Assembly (NCBI GenBank): GCA_964605185.1 | Contig: CAZSBF010000004.1 | Coordinates: forward strand, 1 to 64,000 | Origin: JACRIM01 sp964605185 | Lineage (GTDB): Bacteria; Planctomycetota; Phycisphaerae; UBA1845; UTPLA1 | DNA length: 64,000 bases | Direction of reading: 5' to 3' | Part shown: in pieces, positions 16,396 to 24,018 of the stretch | Position numbering within the stretch: position 1 is the stretch's first letter | Layout: each line of letters starts with the position of its first letter | The notes under the pieces: model-generated | Told to the model about the DNA's origin: nothing | Databases searched by the model: none | What the model saw: only the letters and a program-made list of their open reading frames with translations | Made by a program: the position numbers and the translations under genes

Positions 16396-16507
16396 CACTC
16401 CCGGTACTGCAAATCCCGCGCTGCGAACTCATGCCACAAGGCCATCGGGCCGACATGGGATCGAGGATTTCCGCGCCCATTGAGGCGTCGCGCAGCCCGG
16501 GGGTTTG

Positions 16508-17725
16508 ATGGCTTCTGCACTTCAACGAAAAACCTGGAACGGCAGCCCGATAATTCGCGCTGCCATACTGGACCCGCGCTGCGTCGCGCCGCCGGTGGTG
16601 CGCCGCCTGTTCGGCGGGGCCGACTGGTGTCGCGCCAACTACGTCGAGAGCGCAACACTGGAGCAGAAACTCGCCGACATTGACGTCATCGTCCTGGTCG
16701 ATGCCGAGTCGGCGACCGACTCAGTTGCAACGAATCATCACGTGCTGGAATCGTGTCCGGGCCTCGAATCATCCGTGACCTTCGTCATCCTTACGTCGCG
16801 TCCCTTGGCGTTTGAGAGCCTCCCCGCACCACACGTATGCCTACCGGCGGACAGTCCGATCGAATTGGTGCATGGGGCGATGCTCGGACTGCTTGCGTCT
16901 CGTCGACACATCAAAGAAGCGGACGCGGGCCGCGAGCGCCTGGCGCGATTGACCGAGAGCCTGCATCGGCAGTTCACCACCATCGACACGGAACTTCGAC
17001 TGGCCTCGCGATTGCAGAAGAACTTCCTCCCGCGAGATGCCAAGCGCATCGGCCCGGCCTGCTTCTCAATGTTGTACCGACCGTGCTCATTTGTAAGCGG
17101 GGATATCTTCGATGTTCTGCAACTCGACGAGCACCACGTCGGCTTCTACCTCGCCGACGCGGTCGGCCATGGAGTCGCCGCGGGCCTGCTCACCATGTAT
17201 ATCAAGCACGCCATTCAACCGACTCAGATGACGCCGACTGGTGTGGAAGTGCTGCATCCATCGACAGTCCTTCGAGCGCTGAATGACCGCCTAGCGGCGC
17301 ACGAGTTACATGATGCCCAGTTCATCACCGGCTGGTATGGATTGCTGGATCTTCGCACGATGCGGCTTGAGTATGCCGTCGCAGGGCATCCACCGCCGCT
17401 ACTGATTGGGGCGGATGGTTCAATTCGCGAATTGCACGGCGAAGGCACGTTGCTTGGCCTTTCGGCCGGGCAGACGTTTTCCGGAGAAACGGTTGACTTG
17501 AAACCGACCGATCGACTGATGGTCTATAGCGACGGATTGGACAACGTGTTGATCGCGAATCGCCCGCCGCTGCCGGAAATGCCCGAACTGTGCGCTGGAA
17601 TTCCCGACCTCCTTCGAAAACCGACGGGTGAACTTTTCGCGGGGCTGGAATATCGCCTCGATAACGCCCCCGGCAGCCTGAGCAAGGGCGACGATGTATC
17701 GGTACTTGTCGTCGATTTTGATTGA
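16508..17725 (+). CDS. PP2C-type SpoIIE/RsbU phosphatase with receiver-like N-terminus
   Basis: A 405-residue signalling protein. Residues about 12-125 look like a degenerate receiver fold: Ile-Val-Leu-Val-Asp and Val-Ile-Leu-Thr-Ser-Arg strands are present, but the conserved acidic pair and the Lys are not clear. A helical linker (about 135-170) leads into a SpoIIE domain with metal-binding motifs Ser-Gly-Asp-Ile-Phe-Asp (about 197-202), Ala-Asp-Ala-Val-Gly-His-Gly (about 217-223), Tyr-Ser-Asp-Gly-Leu (about 338-342) and a terminal Gly-Asp-Asp-Val-Ser. Such phosphatases dephosphorylate STAS anti-sigma antagonists in partner switching. A STAS gene lies about 15 kb away at 981. ATG 16508 is preferred over the adjacent TTG. 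It is convergent with maf, four bases apart. Confidence 0.9.
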   Translation: MASALQRKTWNGSPIIRAAILDPRCVAPPVVRRLFGGADWCRANYVESATLEQKLADIDVIVLVDAESATDSVATNHHVLESCPGLESSVTFVILTSRPLAFESLPAPHVCLPADSPIELVHGAMLGLLASRRHIKEADAGRERLARLTESLHRQFTTIDTELRLASRLQKNFLPRDAKRIGPACFSMLYRPCSFVSGDIFDVLQLDEHHVGFYLADAVGHGVAAGLLTMYIKHAIQPTQMTPTGVEVLHPSTVLRALNDRLAAHELHDAQFITGWYGLLDLRTMRLEYAVAGHPPPLLIGADGSIRELHGEGTLLGLSAGQTFSGETVDLKPTDRLMVYSDGLDNVLIANRPPLPEMPELCAGIPDLLRKPTGELFAGLEYRLDNAPGSLSKGDDVSVLVVDFD

Positions 17726-17729
17726 CGAT

Positions 17730-18320
17730 TCAATCTCGCCACTCGGCAAACACACGGGCCAACAATTCCATCGGCATTCCGACGACATTCGAGAAGCTGC
17801 CCTCAAGGCACTCCACGAACGGATCATTCGAATCCTGAATGCCGTAGGCGCCGGCCTTGCCCTGCCATTGGTTGGTGTCGAGGTACGCGGCGATCATCGC
17901 ATCAGAAAGTGGTCGACATCGAATCATGCTGACGTCATGCACGATGATTCGCCGGTCAGTGCCCGGGTGTACAAGGGCGATACCCGTAACAACCTTGTGA
18001 GTGGTGGCTGAGAGCTTCTTAAGGATACGGCGCGCATCATCGCAATCTTCCGGCTTGCCGATGATCTCGCCATCCACATAGGCAATCGTGTCAGCGCCAA
18101 GGATGGCTGCCGAAGGATAACGATCCGCGATGCTGCTCGCCTTGAAATAGGCCAGCGACTCGGCATACGAGCCCGGGTCCACATGCGGGTGAAGCTCCTC
18201 CGGTTCCACCATCGGTGGGGCGACGACCTCGAATTGATACCCCGCGGCCTTCAACAACTCCGCCCGACGTGGGCTCGTCGACGCGAGAATCAATGAGTTT
18301 GGCTGAATATTGACGCTCAT
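17730..18320 (-). CDS. maf: Maf-family nucleoside triphosphate pyrophosphatase
   Basis: A 196-residue enzyme of normal Maf length. It hydrolyses non-canonical or modified (d)NTPs to monophosphates and pyrophosphate; family members act on dTTP/UTP or on 7-methyl-GTP. Signatures are Leu-Ala-Ser-Thr-Ser-Pro-Arg-Arg-Ala-Glu-Leu-Leu at the N-terminus, Ala-Ile-Leu-Gly-Ala-Asp-Thr-Ile with the catalytic Asp, Ile-Gly-Lys-Pro, and Gly-Lys-Ala-Gly-Ala-Tyr-Gly-Ile-Gln. The YhdE versus YceF specificity class cannot be decided. ATG 18320 is chosen because the family-like sequence follows directly; an upstream in-frame ATG at 18374 adds 18 residues overlapping the divergent promoter region. The glycosyltransferase gene at 18398 is divergent. 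Confidence 0.93.
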   Translation of the reverse strand: MSVNIQPNSLILASTSPRRAELLKAAGYQFEVVAPPMVEPEELHPHVDPGSYAESLAYFKASSIADRYPSAAILGADTIAYVDGEIIGKPEDCDDARRILKKLSATTHKVVTGIALVHPGTDRRIIVHDVSMIRCRPLSDAMIAAYLDTNQWQGKAGAYGIQDSNDPFVECLEGSFSNVVGMPMELLARVFAEWRD

Positions 18321-18325
18321 ATCAC

Positions 18326-18353
18326 TTGACCTACCCGTAAAGTGAATCAGAAT
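18326..18353 (+). promoter_or_regulatory. Candidate promoter for the glycosyltransferase at 18398
   Basis: TTGACC (18326-18331), a 16-base spacer and CAGAAT (18348-18353) sit about 45 bases before the GTG start. The -35 is good and the -10 is weak. Confidence 0.3.
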
Positions 18354-18397
18354 GGGACGAAAGCTGCAAGGCATGGCCGCGCGAGGGCATTTTCAGG

Positions 18398-19921
18398 GTG
18401 AATCAAACGACCCCCATCCGCCGTTTCGGCCTGATCTCAGGCGTTGTTTTAGTTGTTTATGCAACCGGGCTGTGTCGGGATCTTCGGGAACCCTGGGTGG
18501 GTCTGCACGACTGGAACGGCGCCTTCTTCTCGCAATTGGCGCGCAACCTAATCCGATATCCATTTTCGATTCACCATGGGATGCCGATGGTGGCGGTGGG
18601 GGAGCAGCTGCCCTCAAGCGAAGAGAGGTCCTTCTATCCGAGGCATCCTCCCGTGTTGCCTTGGATACTGGCCGGAGTGTTTGCAATCGCCGGCGAATCT
18701 GAAGCGTTTGCACGGTGCGTGCCAATTGCCGCGTCGCTTGCAACGCTGTGGCTGATGATTGGACTGATTCGTCGTCGCGATGGCGACCTAATCGCGCTTC
18801 TGGCGGGCTTGTTTTTCTCGTTGATGCCGATGACCGTGTATTTCGGCCGGATGGTCGATCATGAAGCGCTGTGCCTTTTCTTCATGCTTGCGACATTAGC
18901 ATCGATGGATTGGGCGACCGAGCAATGGCTGGGCAAACGACCATGGCGGTTCCCGTTTTCACTGTCATTGATGTCGCTCGCGGCGCTGATTTGGACTGAT
19001 TGGCCCGGCATACTCTTTGCTATCGCGTACTTCATTGTGGTCATACGGCAAATTCCTCAATCCCCGCTTCGACGTGCAGTTCTCATTGGAGTGCCAGTGG
19101 TCGCTCTCATAAGCGTGGCGACGCTGATGGTCTATCTTGTCCAGATTGGATTCGACGGCAAGGTTTCGAGCCTGATCGCCATGTTCTCCGATCGACGTAC
19201 CGATGCCGGCATTCCGATGTCGCGCGCTTGGGATCATATTGCCAACAATCTTTCCTGGCCGATTCTGATTGCGACCGTCTGCGGTTGTCTGCTCAAGAAC
19301 TCACGTTCGCATGGCAGGCTGAATTGGCTTACTCCCGTGACGATAACAGCCTGCGTGTGGTTGATGCTGTTCTTTCGCCAATTCCTTCTTCATCCATACT
19401 GGATGTACTACCTCGCACCATTCCTTTGTATTAACGCGGCACGATTTGTAGCTCAATTCGGAGTGTTTGCTCCTACCCAGATGAAGCACGTGCGCACAAC
19501 ACTCACCGTAATCGGATTGGCCGTCGCGGTCGTCTTCGCTCTACGCGGTGTGTCGAACTACTTCTCGCGCGTGTCGTGTCCGGATGTGCAAATCGAGGCA
19601 TGGAAACGCGTAAACATGTTGACGTTGCAAACGAGCCGCGTTCTTCTTAATTGGGAACCCCTCGCCGTCGAGCGGCATGGAGATTTCGTTTTTCGAAATG
19701 TGGTTCCGGCGCAGCTCGCGTTCTACATGGATCGTGCATTCGACATGGACTCAACGCTGGCTTCACTCGTCAATCGCGTGCATCGAGGAGCCCCTGCACT
19801 GATCGTAAATCCACCCGTTACGCCCGACGTTCGGTTCGATTTGCCACTCCGTGCAGAAGTCCATTGGGAATCATGGGGGCCTTTTGCAATTGGTTACCTG
19901 CCAAACGAGAGCCCGAAGTGA
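18398..19921 (+). CDS. PMT/ArnT-like (GT39/GT83-type) membrane glycosyltransferase
   Basis: A 507-residue polytopic protein starting at GTG 18398. The first extracytoplasmic loop carries Gly-Leu-His-Asp-Trp-Asn-Gly-Ala (about residues 35-42), where family members hold the catalytic Asp, and later Arg-His-Pro-Pro-Val-Leu-Pro-Trp, the HPP motif typical of this group. About ten hydrophobic segments follow to residue 390, then a roughly 110-residue soluble C-terminal part. These enzymes transfer sugars from polyprenyl-phosphate donors to proteins or lipids on the outer face of the membrane; the acceptor here is unknown. A second member of the same broad class is encoded at 29521. The maf gene is divergent, and a tRNA and tuf block follows. 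Confidence 0.8.
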   Translation: MNQTTPIRRFGLISGVVLVVYATGLCRDLREPWVGLHDWNGAFFSQLARNLIRYPFSIHHGMPMVAVGEQLPSSEERSFYPRHPPVLPWILAGVFAIAGESEAFARCVPIAASLATLWLMIGLIRRRDGDLIALLAGLFFSLMPMTVYFGRMVDHEALCLFFMLATLASMDWATEQWLGKRPWRFPFSLSLMSLAALIWTDWPGILFAIAYFIVVIRQIPQSPLRRAVLIGVPVVALISVATLMVYLVQIGFDGKVSSLIAMFSDRRTDAGIPMSRAWDHIANNLSWPILIATVCGCLLKNSRSHGRLNWLTPVTITACVWLMLFFRQFLLHPYWMYYLAPFLCINAARFVAQFGVFAPTQMKHVRTTLTVIGLAVAVVFALRGVSNYFSRVSCPDVQIEAWKRVNMLTLQTSRVLLNWEPLAVERHGDFVFRNVVPAQLAFYMDRAFDMDSTLASLVNRVHRGAPALIVNPPVTPDVRFDLPLRAEVHWESWGPFAIGYLPNESPK

Positions 19922-20040
19922 AACTCATTGGGCCAGCAGAGCTCTTAAGAGCCGTAACTCACGTATTAGCAAGCACTAACATCAGTTTTTTGGATTCCCA
20001 ATGACAATTCGCACTCTTTCGACACAGTGTTAAAACCGAT

Positions 20041-20068
20041 TTGACTAGGCGCGACAACCGCTTATACT
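20041..20068 (+). promoter_or_regulatory. Strong sigma70-type promoter of the tRNA-Thr/tuf block
   Basis: TTGACT (20041-20046), a 16-base spacer and TATACT (20063-20068) each match consensus at five of six positions. The predicted start is near 20075, about 85 bases upstream of the tRNA-Thr gene, as expected for a highly expressed stable-RNA and tuf transcription unit. Confidence 0.75.
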
Positions 20069-20160
20069 GACCGGTCTTAAATACGGGCTGGCGCGGGACC
20101 TGCACACGGAATGTCGGTCGGCAGCTCGGCCGGACAGTCAAGGACTTGCGTAGAACCGAC

Positions 20161-20233
<73 letters not shown>

Positions 20234-20494
20234 TTCGGCGATCCAATGGATGGCCGAGGCCCCGTCTGCCTCGAAGGCCCCGCGATTCGTCGCAGGGGAA
20301 CCCTTGGAGGCGCGTGGTTACAGTACCCACCGATGAGTGGTCGCTGTAATCTCTCGGCTTTGATTGGATTGTGACGGACGCGCCGGCGTCGGTGTTCGAC
20401 CCGGTGAATTGTCCTTCGATTTGTAGAAGGTTTTTGGAAGAACTACCTAAGGAACGGCGTCGGTCTTTGCCACGCACGCGGAGGAATCGCTGGA

Positions 20495-21703
<1,209 letters not shown>

Positions 21704-21716
21704 ATTGAGAAACCCC

Positions 21717-21754
21717 GTGGAGCGGGTGGAAACGCCCGCTCCACTAACTTTTTT
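21717..21754 (+). terminator. Intrinsic terminator or attenuator between tuf and rpmG
   Basis: GTGGAGCGGG (21717-21726) pairs perfectly over ten bases with CCCGCTCCAC (21735-21744) around an 8-base loop, followed by TAACTTTTTT. It starts 14 bases after the tuf stop and ends 12 bases before the rpmG ATG, so it likely lowers transcription from tuf into rpmG-secE-nusG-rplK. Confidence 0.8.
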
Positions 21755-21765
21755 GGACGACGGAC

Positions 21766-21942
21766 ATGGCAAAGGCCGCAAAACGAGAATACGTCTGGCT
21801 GGAGTGCAGCGAATCCGGCGACCTGAACTACCGCACGACCATCAACGTGCAGCAGGGCGTTCCGGAAAAGTTGAAGGCCGGCCTGCAGAAGTACTGTCCG
21901 CGGTTGCGGAGGCACACGATGCACAAGATCAAGCGGAAGTGA
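21766..21942 (+). CDS. rpmG: 50S ribosomal protein L33
   Basis: A 58-residue ribosomal protein. It begins Met-Ala-Lys-Ala-Ala-Lys-Arg-Glu-Tyr-Val-Trp-Leu-Glu-Cys and has the family core Asn-Tyr-Arg-Thr-Thr-Ile-Asn, then Pro-Glu-Lys-Leu and Lys-Tyr-Cys-Pro-Arg-Leu-Arg-Arg-His-Thr-Met-His-Lys. Many L33 proteins carry two CxxC pairs that bind zinc; here one Cys of each pair is replaced (Cys-Ser-Glu-Ser and Cys-Pro-Arg-Leu), leaving two Cys, so zinc binding is probably lost or altered. The place between tuf and tRNA-Trp/secE is the conserved one for rpmG. The start is ATG 21766, just after the hairpin that follows tuf. Confidence 0.93.
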   Translation: MAKAAKREYVWLECSESGDLNYRTTINVQQGVPEKLKAGLQKYCPRLRRHTMHKIKRK

Positions 21943-22049
21943 TCGGTCGTTGCATGTGCTGCGCCGATGTCCGCGAATACGGGACCGGCTCTACGGCTTT
22001 TTCGCGTTTTCCCGAGGCTACGAGGCTGACGGAGAACCGGTGATTTCGA

Positions 22050-22122
22050 AGGAGCGTAGCTCAATTGGTAGAGCACCGGTTTCCAAAACCGGCGGTTGGG
22101 GGTTCGAGTCCCTCCGCTCCTG
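22050..22122 (+). tRNA. tRNA-Trp (anticodon CCA)
   Basis: A 73-base cloverleaf: acceptor AGGAGCG (22050-22056) pairs with CGCTCCT (22115-22121), with discriminator G. The D-arm is TAGCTCAATTGGTAGAGCA, the anticodon arm CCGGT-TTCCAAA-ACCGG has anticodon CCA, and the T-arm contains GGTTCGAGTCC. CCA is not encoded. The gene lies between rpmG and secE, as in many bacteria. Confidence 0.97.
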
Positions 22123-22175
22123 GTTGTTCCGATGAACGAGTTTTCGCCGAGAAATACACGTCCGCAAGGTGATTC

Positions 22176-22772
22176 ATGGCCACACAACATCGCGATGACG
22201 CAAAGGGCGCCACTGGCGCCGGTGCCGCACTCGCAGAAAAGGAGCGCCACGTGTCCGACGTGACTTTCGGCAAGAATGATGGCGACCGTTCCTATACCCC
22301 GCGCGATTCCGGGCCTTCCGACGGTCCGCGCGGCGGGTTCTTCGACATTTACAAACCCAGCCAGGGCTACTACACCCGCATCTGGTCGGGGGTCTTTGCG
22401 GGTTCCATGGTCCTCTGGATGGCCTTCTTTCTTTATGAAAAACTCGGCGTCCTCGGGGCCGGCTCGACGACAAAGTACATTCAGGTCGGCGTCGCCACCG
22501 GTGTCATTGTCGTCTTTGGTTTGTTGACCTATTGGTTGCTCGCCCTGAATCGTAAGATCTGCGACTTCCTCATCGCCACCGAAGGCGAAATGAAAAAGGT
22601 CAACTGGACCACGCGAAAAGAAATCATCGGTTCCACAAAGGTCGTCGTATTTGTCGTCATCGCGATGACCACACTGCTCTTCGTCGTGGATATTGTCTTT
22701 ATGTTGTTCTTCAACTCGATCGGCATTCTCAAGGGCGAAGGCGTGATCGACGCCATCAAGAGGATCTTCTGA
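22176..22772 (+). CDS. secE: Preprotein translocase subunit SecE, extended form
   Basis: A 198-residue membrane protein, about three times the length of the minimal SecE. The C-terminal part is canonical: an amphipathic cytoplasmic helix with Glu-Gly-Glu-Met-Lys-Lys-Val-Asn-Trp-Thr-Thr-Arg-Lys-Glu (about residues 134-147), then the essential transmembrane helix (about 150-180). Before it lie a hydrophilic 60-residue leader rich in Gly/Asp/Arg and two additional hydrophobic segments (about 66-88 and 102-124), giving three helices, as in E. coli SecE, but with a longer N-terminus. SecE clamps SecY in the protein-export channel. Its stop overlaps the nusG start by one base (TGATG). Confidence 0.93.
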   Translation: MATQHRDDAKGATGAGAALAEKERHVSDVTFGKNDGDRSYTPRDSGPSDGPRGGFFDIYKPSQGYYTRIWSGVFAGSMVLWMAFFLYEKLGVLGAGSTTKYIQVGVATGVIVVFGLLTYWLLALNRKICDFLIATEGEMKKVNWTTRKEIIGSTKVVVFVVIAMTTLLFVVDIVFMLFFNSIGILKGEGVIDAIKRIF

Positions 22773-23443
22773 TGTCCGACGAGGCCGCGAACATCACCCA
22801 TGACGAAGACGCCACGACCACGGTCGTTGAGCGCGTCGTCGATCCCACCGTGGGCGACGTTACCAAACCGACCATTTCCGGCGCCGGTCGTCCCATGATG
22901 TGGTACGTCCTCCGCGTGGCCAGCAACCGCGAGGATCAGGTTTGCGAAGCCCTCAAACGCAAGGTCAAGATTGAGAACCTGAGCGACTACATCGGCCGCA
23001 TCCTGGTCCCGACCCAGCGTGAAAAGCGAATGCGCGGCAAGGTGGCCAAGGTCTTCGATCGCAAGCTGTACCCCGGCTATGTGTTCGTCGAAATGGCGAC
23101 CGAGGAAGACGGCAGTATTCGCGAGGATGTCTGGTTCGTGGTCAAAGAAACCATGAGCGTCGGCGACTTCATCGGTTCCGATGGCAAGCCCACCGCCATG
23201 AAGCCTCACGACGTCGAGAAGATGCTCGCCGTTGTCGAAAAGTCGGCCGAACAGCCGACCCTCGCGGGCATGGCCGGCATGAAGAAGGGTGATCAGGTCA
23301 AAGTCAAGGAAGGCCCGTTCGAGAATTTCGAAGGCGAGATCGACGAGGTCTTCCCCGACAAGGGTCAGGTGCGTGTCATCGTGACCATCTTCGGCCGGGC
23401 GACCCCGATCGACTTGGAGTATTGGCAGATCGAGGCCGTCTAA
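22772..23443 (+). CDS. nusG: Transcription termination/antitermination factor NusG
   Basis: A 223-residue protein with a 40-residue acidic N-terminal extension, an NGN domain (Met-Trp-Tyr-Val-Leu-Arg-Val-Ala-Ser-Asn-Arg-Glu, about residues 43-54, then Tyr-Pro-Gly-Tyr-Val-Phe-Val-Glu-Met) and a C-terminal KOW domain (Lys-Lys-Gly-Asp-Gln-Val-Lys-Val-Lys-Glu-Gly-Pro-Phe-Glu-Asn-Phe-Glu-Gly). It binds RNA polymerase and couples it to Rho or the ribosome. Its place between secE and rplK marks it as the housekeeping copy; a specialised paralogue heads the polysaccharide locus at 41076. It starts by TGATG overlap with secE. Confidence 0.96.
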   Translation: MSDEAANITHDEDATTTVVERVVDPTVGDVTKPTISGAGRPMMWYVLRVASNREDQVCEALKRKVKIENLSDYIGRILVPTQREKRMRGKVAKVFDRKLYPGYVFVEMATEEDGSIREDVWFVVKETMSVGDFIGSDGKPTAMKPHDVEKMLAVVEKSAEQPTLAGMAGMKKGDQVKVKEGPFENFEGEIDEVFPDKGQVRVIVTIFGRATPIDLEYWQIEAV

Positions 23444-23476
23444 CGGTCGCGGTGCATTTGAAGTGAGGTAGGTTTC

Positions 23477-23911
23477 GTGGCAAAGAAGAAGAAAACACCG
23501 ACGGCAACATTCAAAGTCCAGGGCGCAGGCGGCCAGGCGACCCCCGCTCCGCCCATCGGCCCGGCATGCGGTCAATACGGCGTCAACCCCGGTCAGTTCG
23601 TGCAGCAGTTCAATGAACGCAGCAAGCACCTGAACGGCATGCCGGTCACCGCCGTGGTCAATGTCTACGCCGACCGCACATTCGACTTCATCCTGAAAAG
23701 CCCCCCGGCCTCCGTCCTGCTAAAGGACGCCGCCAAGGTCGCCAAGGGATCCGGCACACCCCACAAGGAAAAGGTCGGCAAGGTCACCATGGCCCAGGTC
23801 GAGGCCATCGCCAAGACCAAGATCAACGACCTCAACTGCTTCGACATCGAAGCAGGCAAGCGCATCGTCATGGGCACGGCCCGCAACATGGGCATCGAAG
23901 TCGAGGGCTGA
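23477..23911 (+). CDS. rplK: 50S ribosomal protein L11
   Basis: A 144-residue ribosomal protein of normal length starting at GTG 23477. It binds 23S rRNA at the GTPase-associated centre, where EF-Tu and EF-G act. Conserved elements are Pro-Ala-Pro-Pro-Ile-Gly-Pro-Ala-Cys-Gly-Gln-Tyr-Gly-Val-Asn (about residues 23-37), Phe-Asn-Glu-Arg-Ser-Lys, and the C-terminal rRNA-binding domain ending Gly-Thr-Ala-Arg-Asn-Met-Gly-Ile-Glu-Val-Glu-Gly. In most bacteria rplA, rplJ, rplL and rpoBC follow; here a terminator and polA follow, so L1 must be encoded elsewhere. Confidence 0.97.
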   Translation: MAKKKKTPTATFKVQGAGGQATPAPPIGPACGQYGVNPGQFVQQFNERSKHLNGMPVTAVVNVYADRTFDFILKSPPASVLLKDAAKVAKGSGTPHKEKVGKVTMAQVEAIAKTKINDLNCFDIEAGKRIVMGTARNMGIEVEG

Positions 23912-23942
23912 TAGCCCGAACCGAATAATGTTAGATTCACTC

Positions 23943-23970
23943 AAAGGGACGCCATCGGGCGTCCCTTTTT
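23943..23970 (+). terminator. Intrinsic terminator after rplK
   Basis: GGGACGCC (23946-23953) pairs with GGCGTCCC (23958-23965) around ATCG. Flanking AAA/TTT extends the helix to eleven pairs and the T tract is TTTTT. It ends the secE-nusG-rplK transcript before polA. Confidence 0.9.
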
Positions 23971-24018
23971 ATTGTGCCGGTGATTGACATAAGTCTGAAC
24001 TAGAGCGACAAACGCCCC

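Noticed and set aside
22529..23629. A 366-codon minus-strand frame across secE/nusG/rplK
   Set aside because: It opposes three conserved genes of a universal cluster.
23984..24012. TTGACA as a -35 for polA
   Set aside because: The hexamer is perfect, but the hexamer 17 bases on (GACAAA) is a poor -10, so I did not list it as a promoter.
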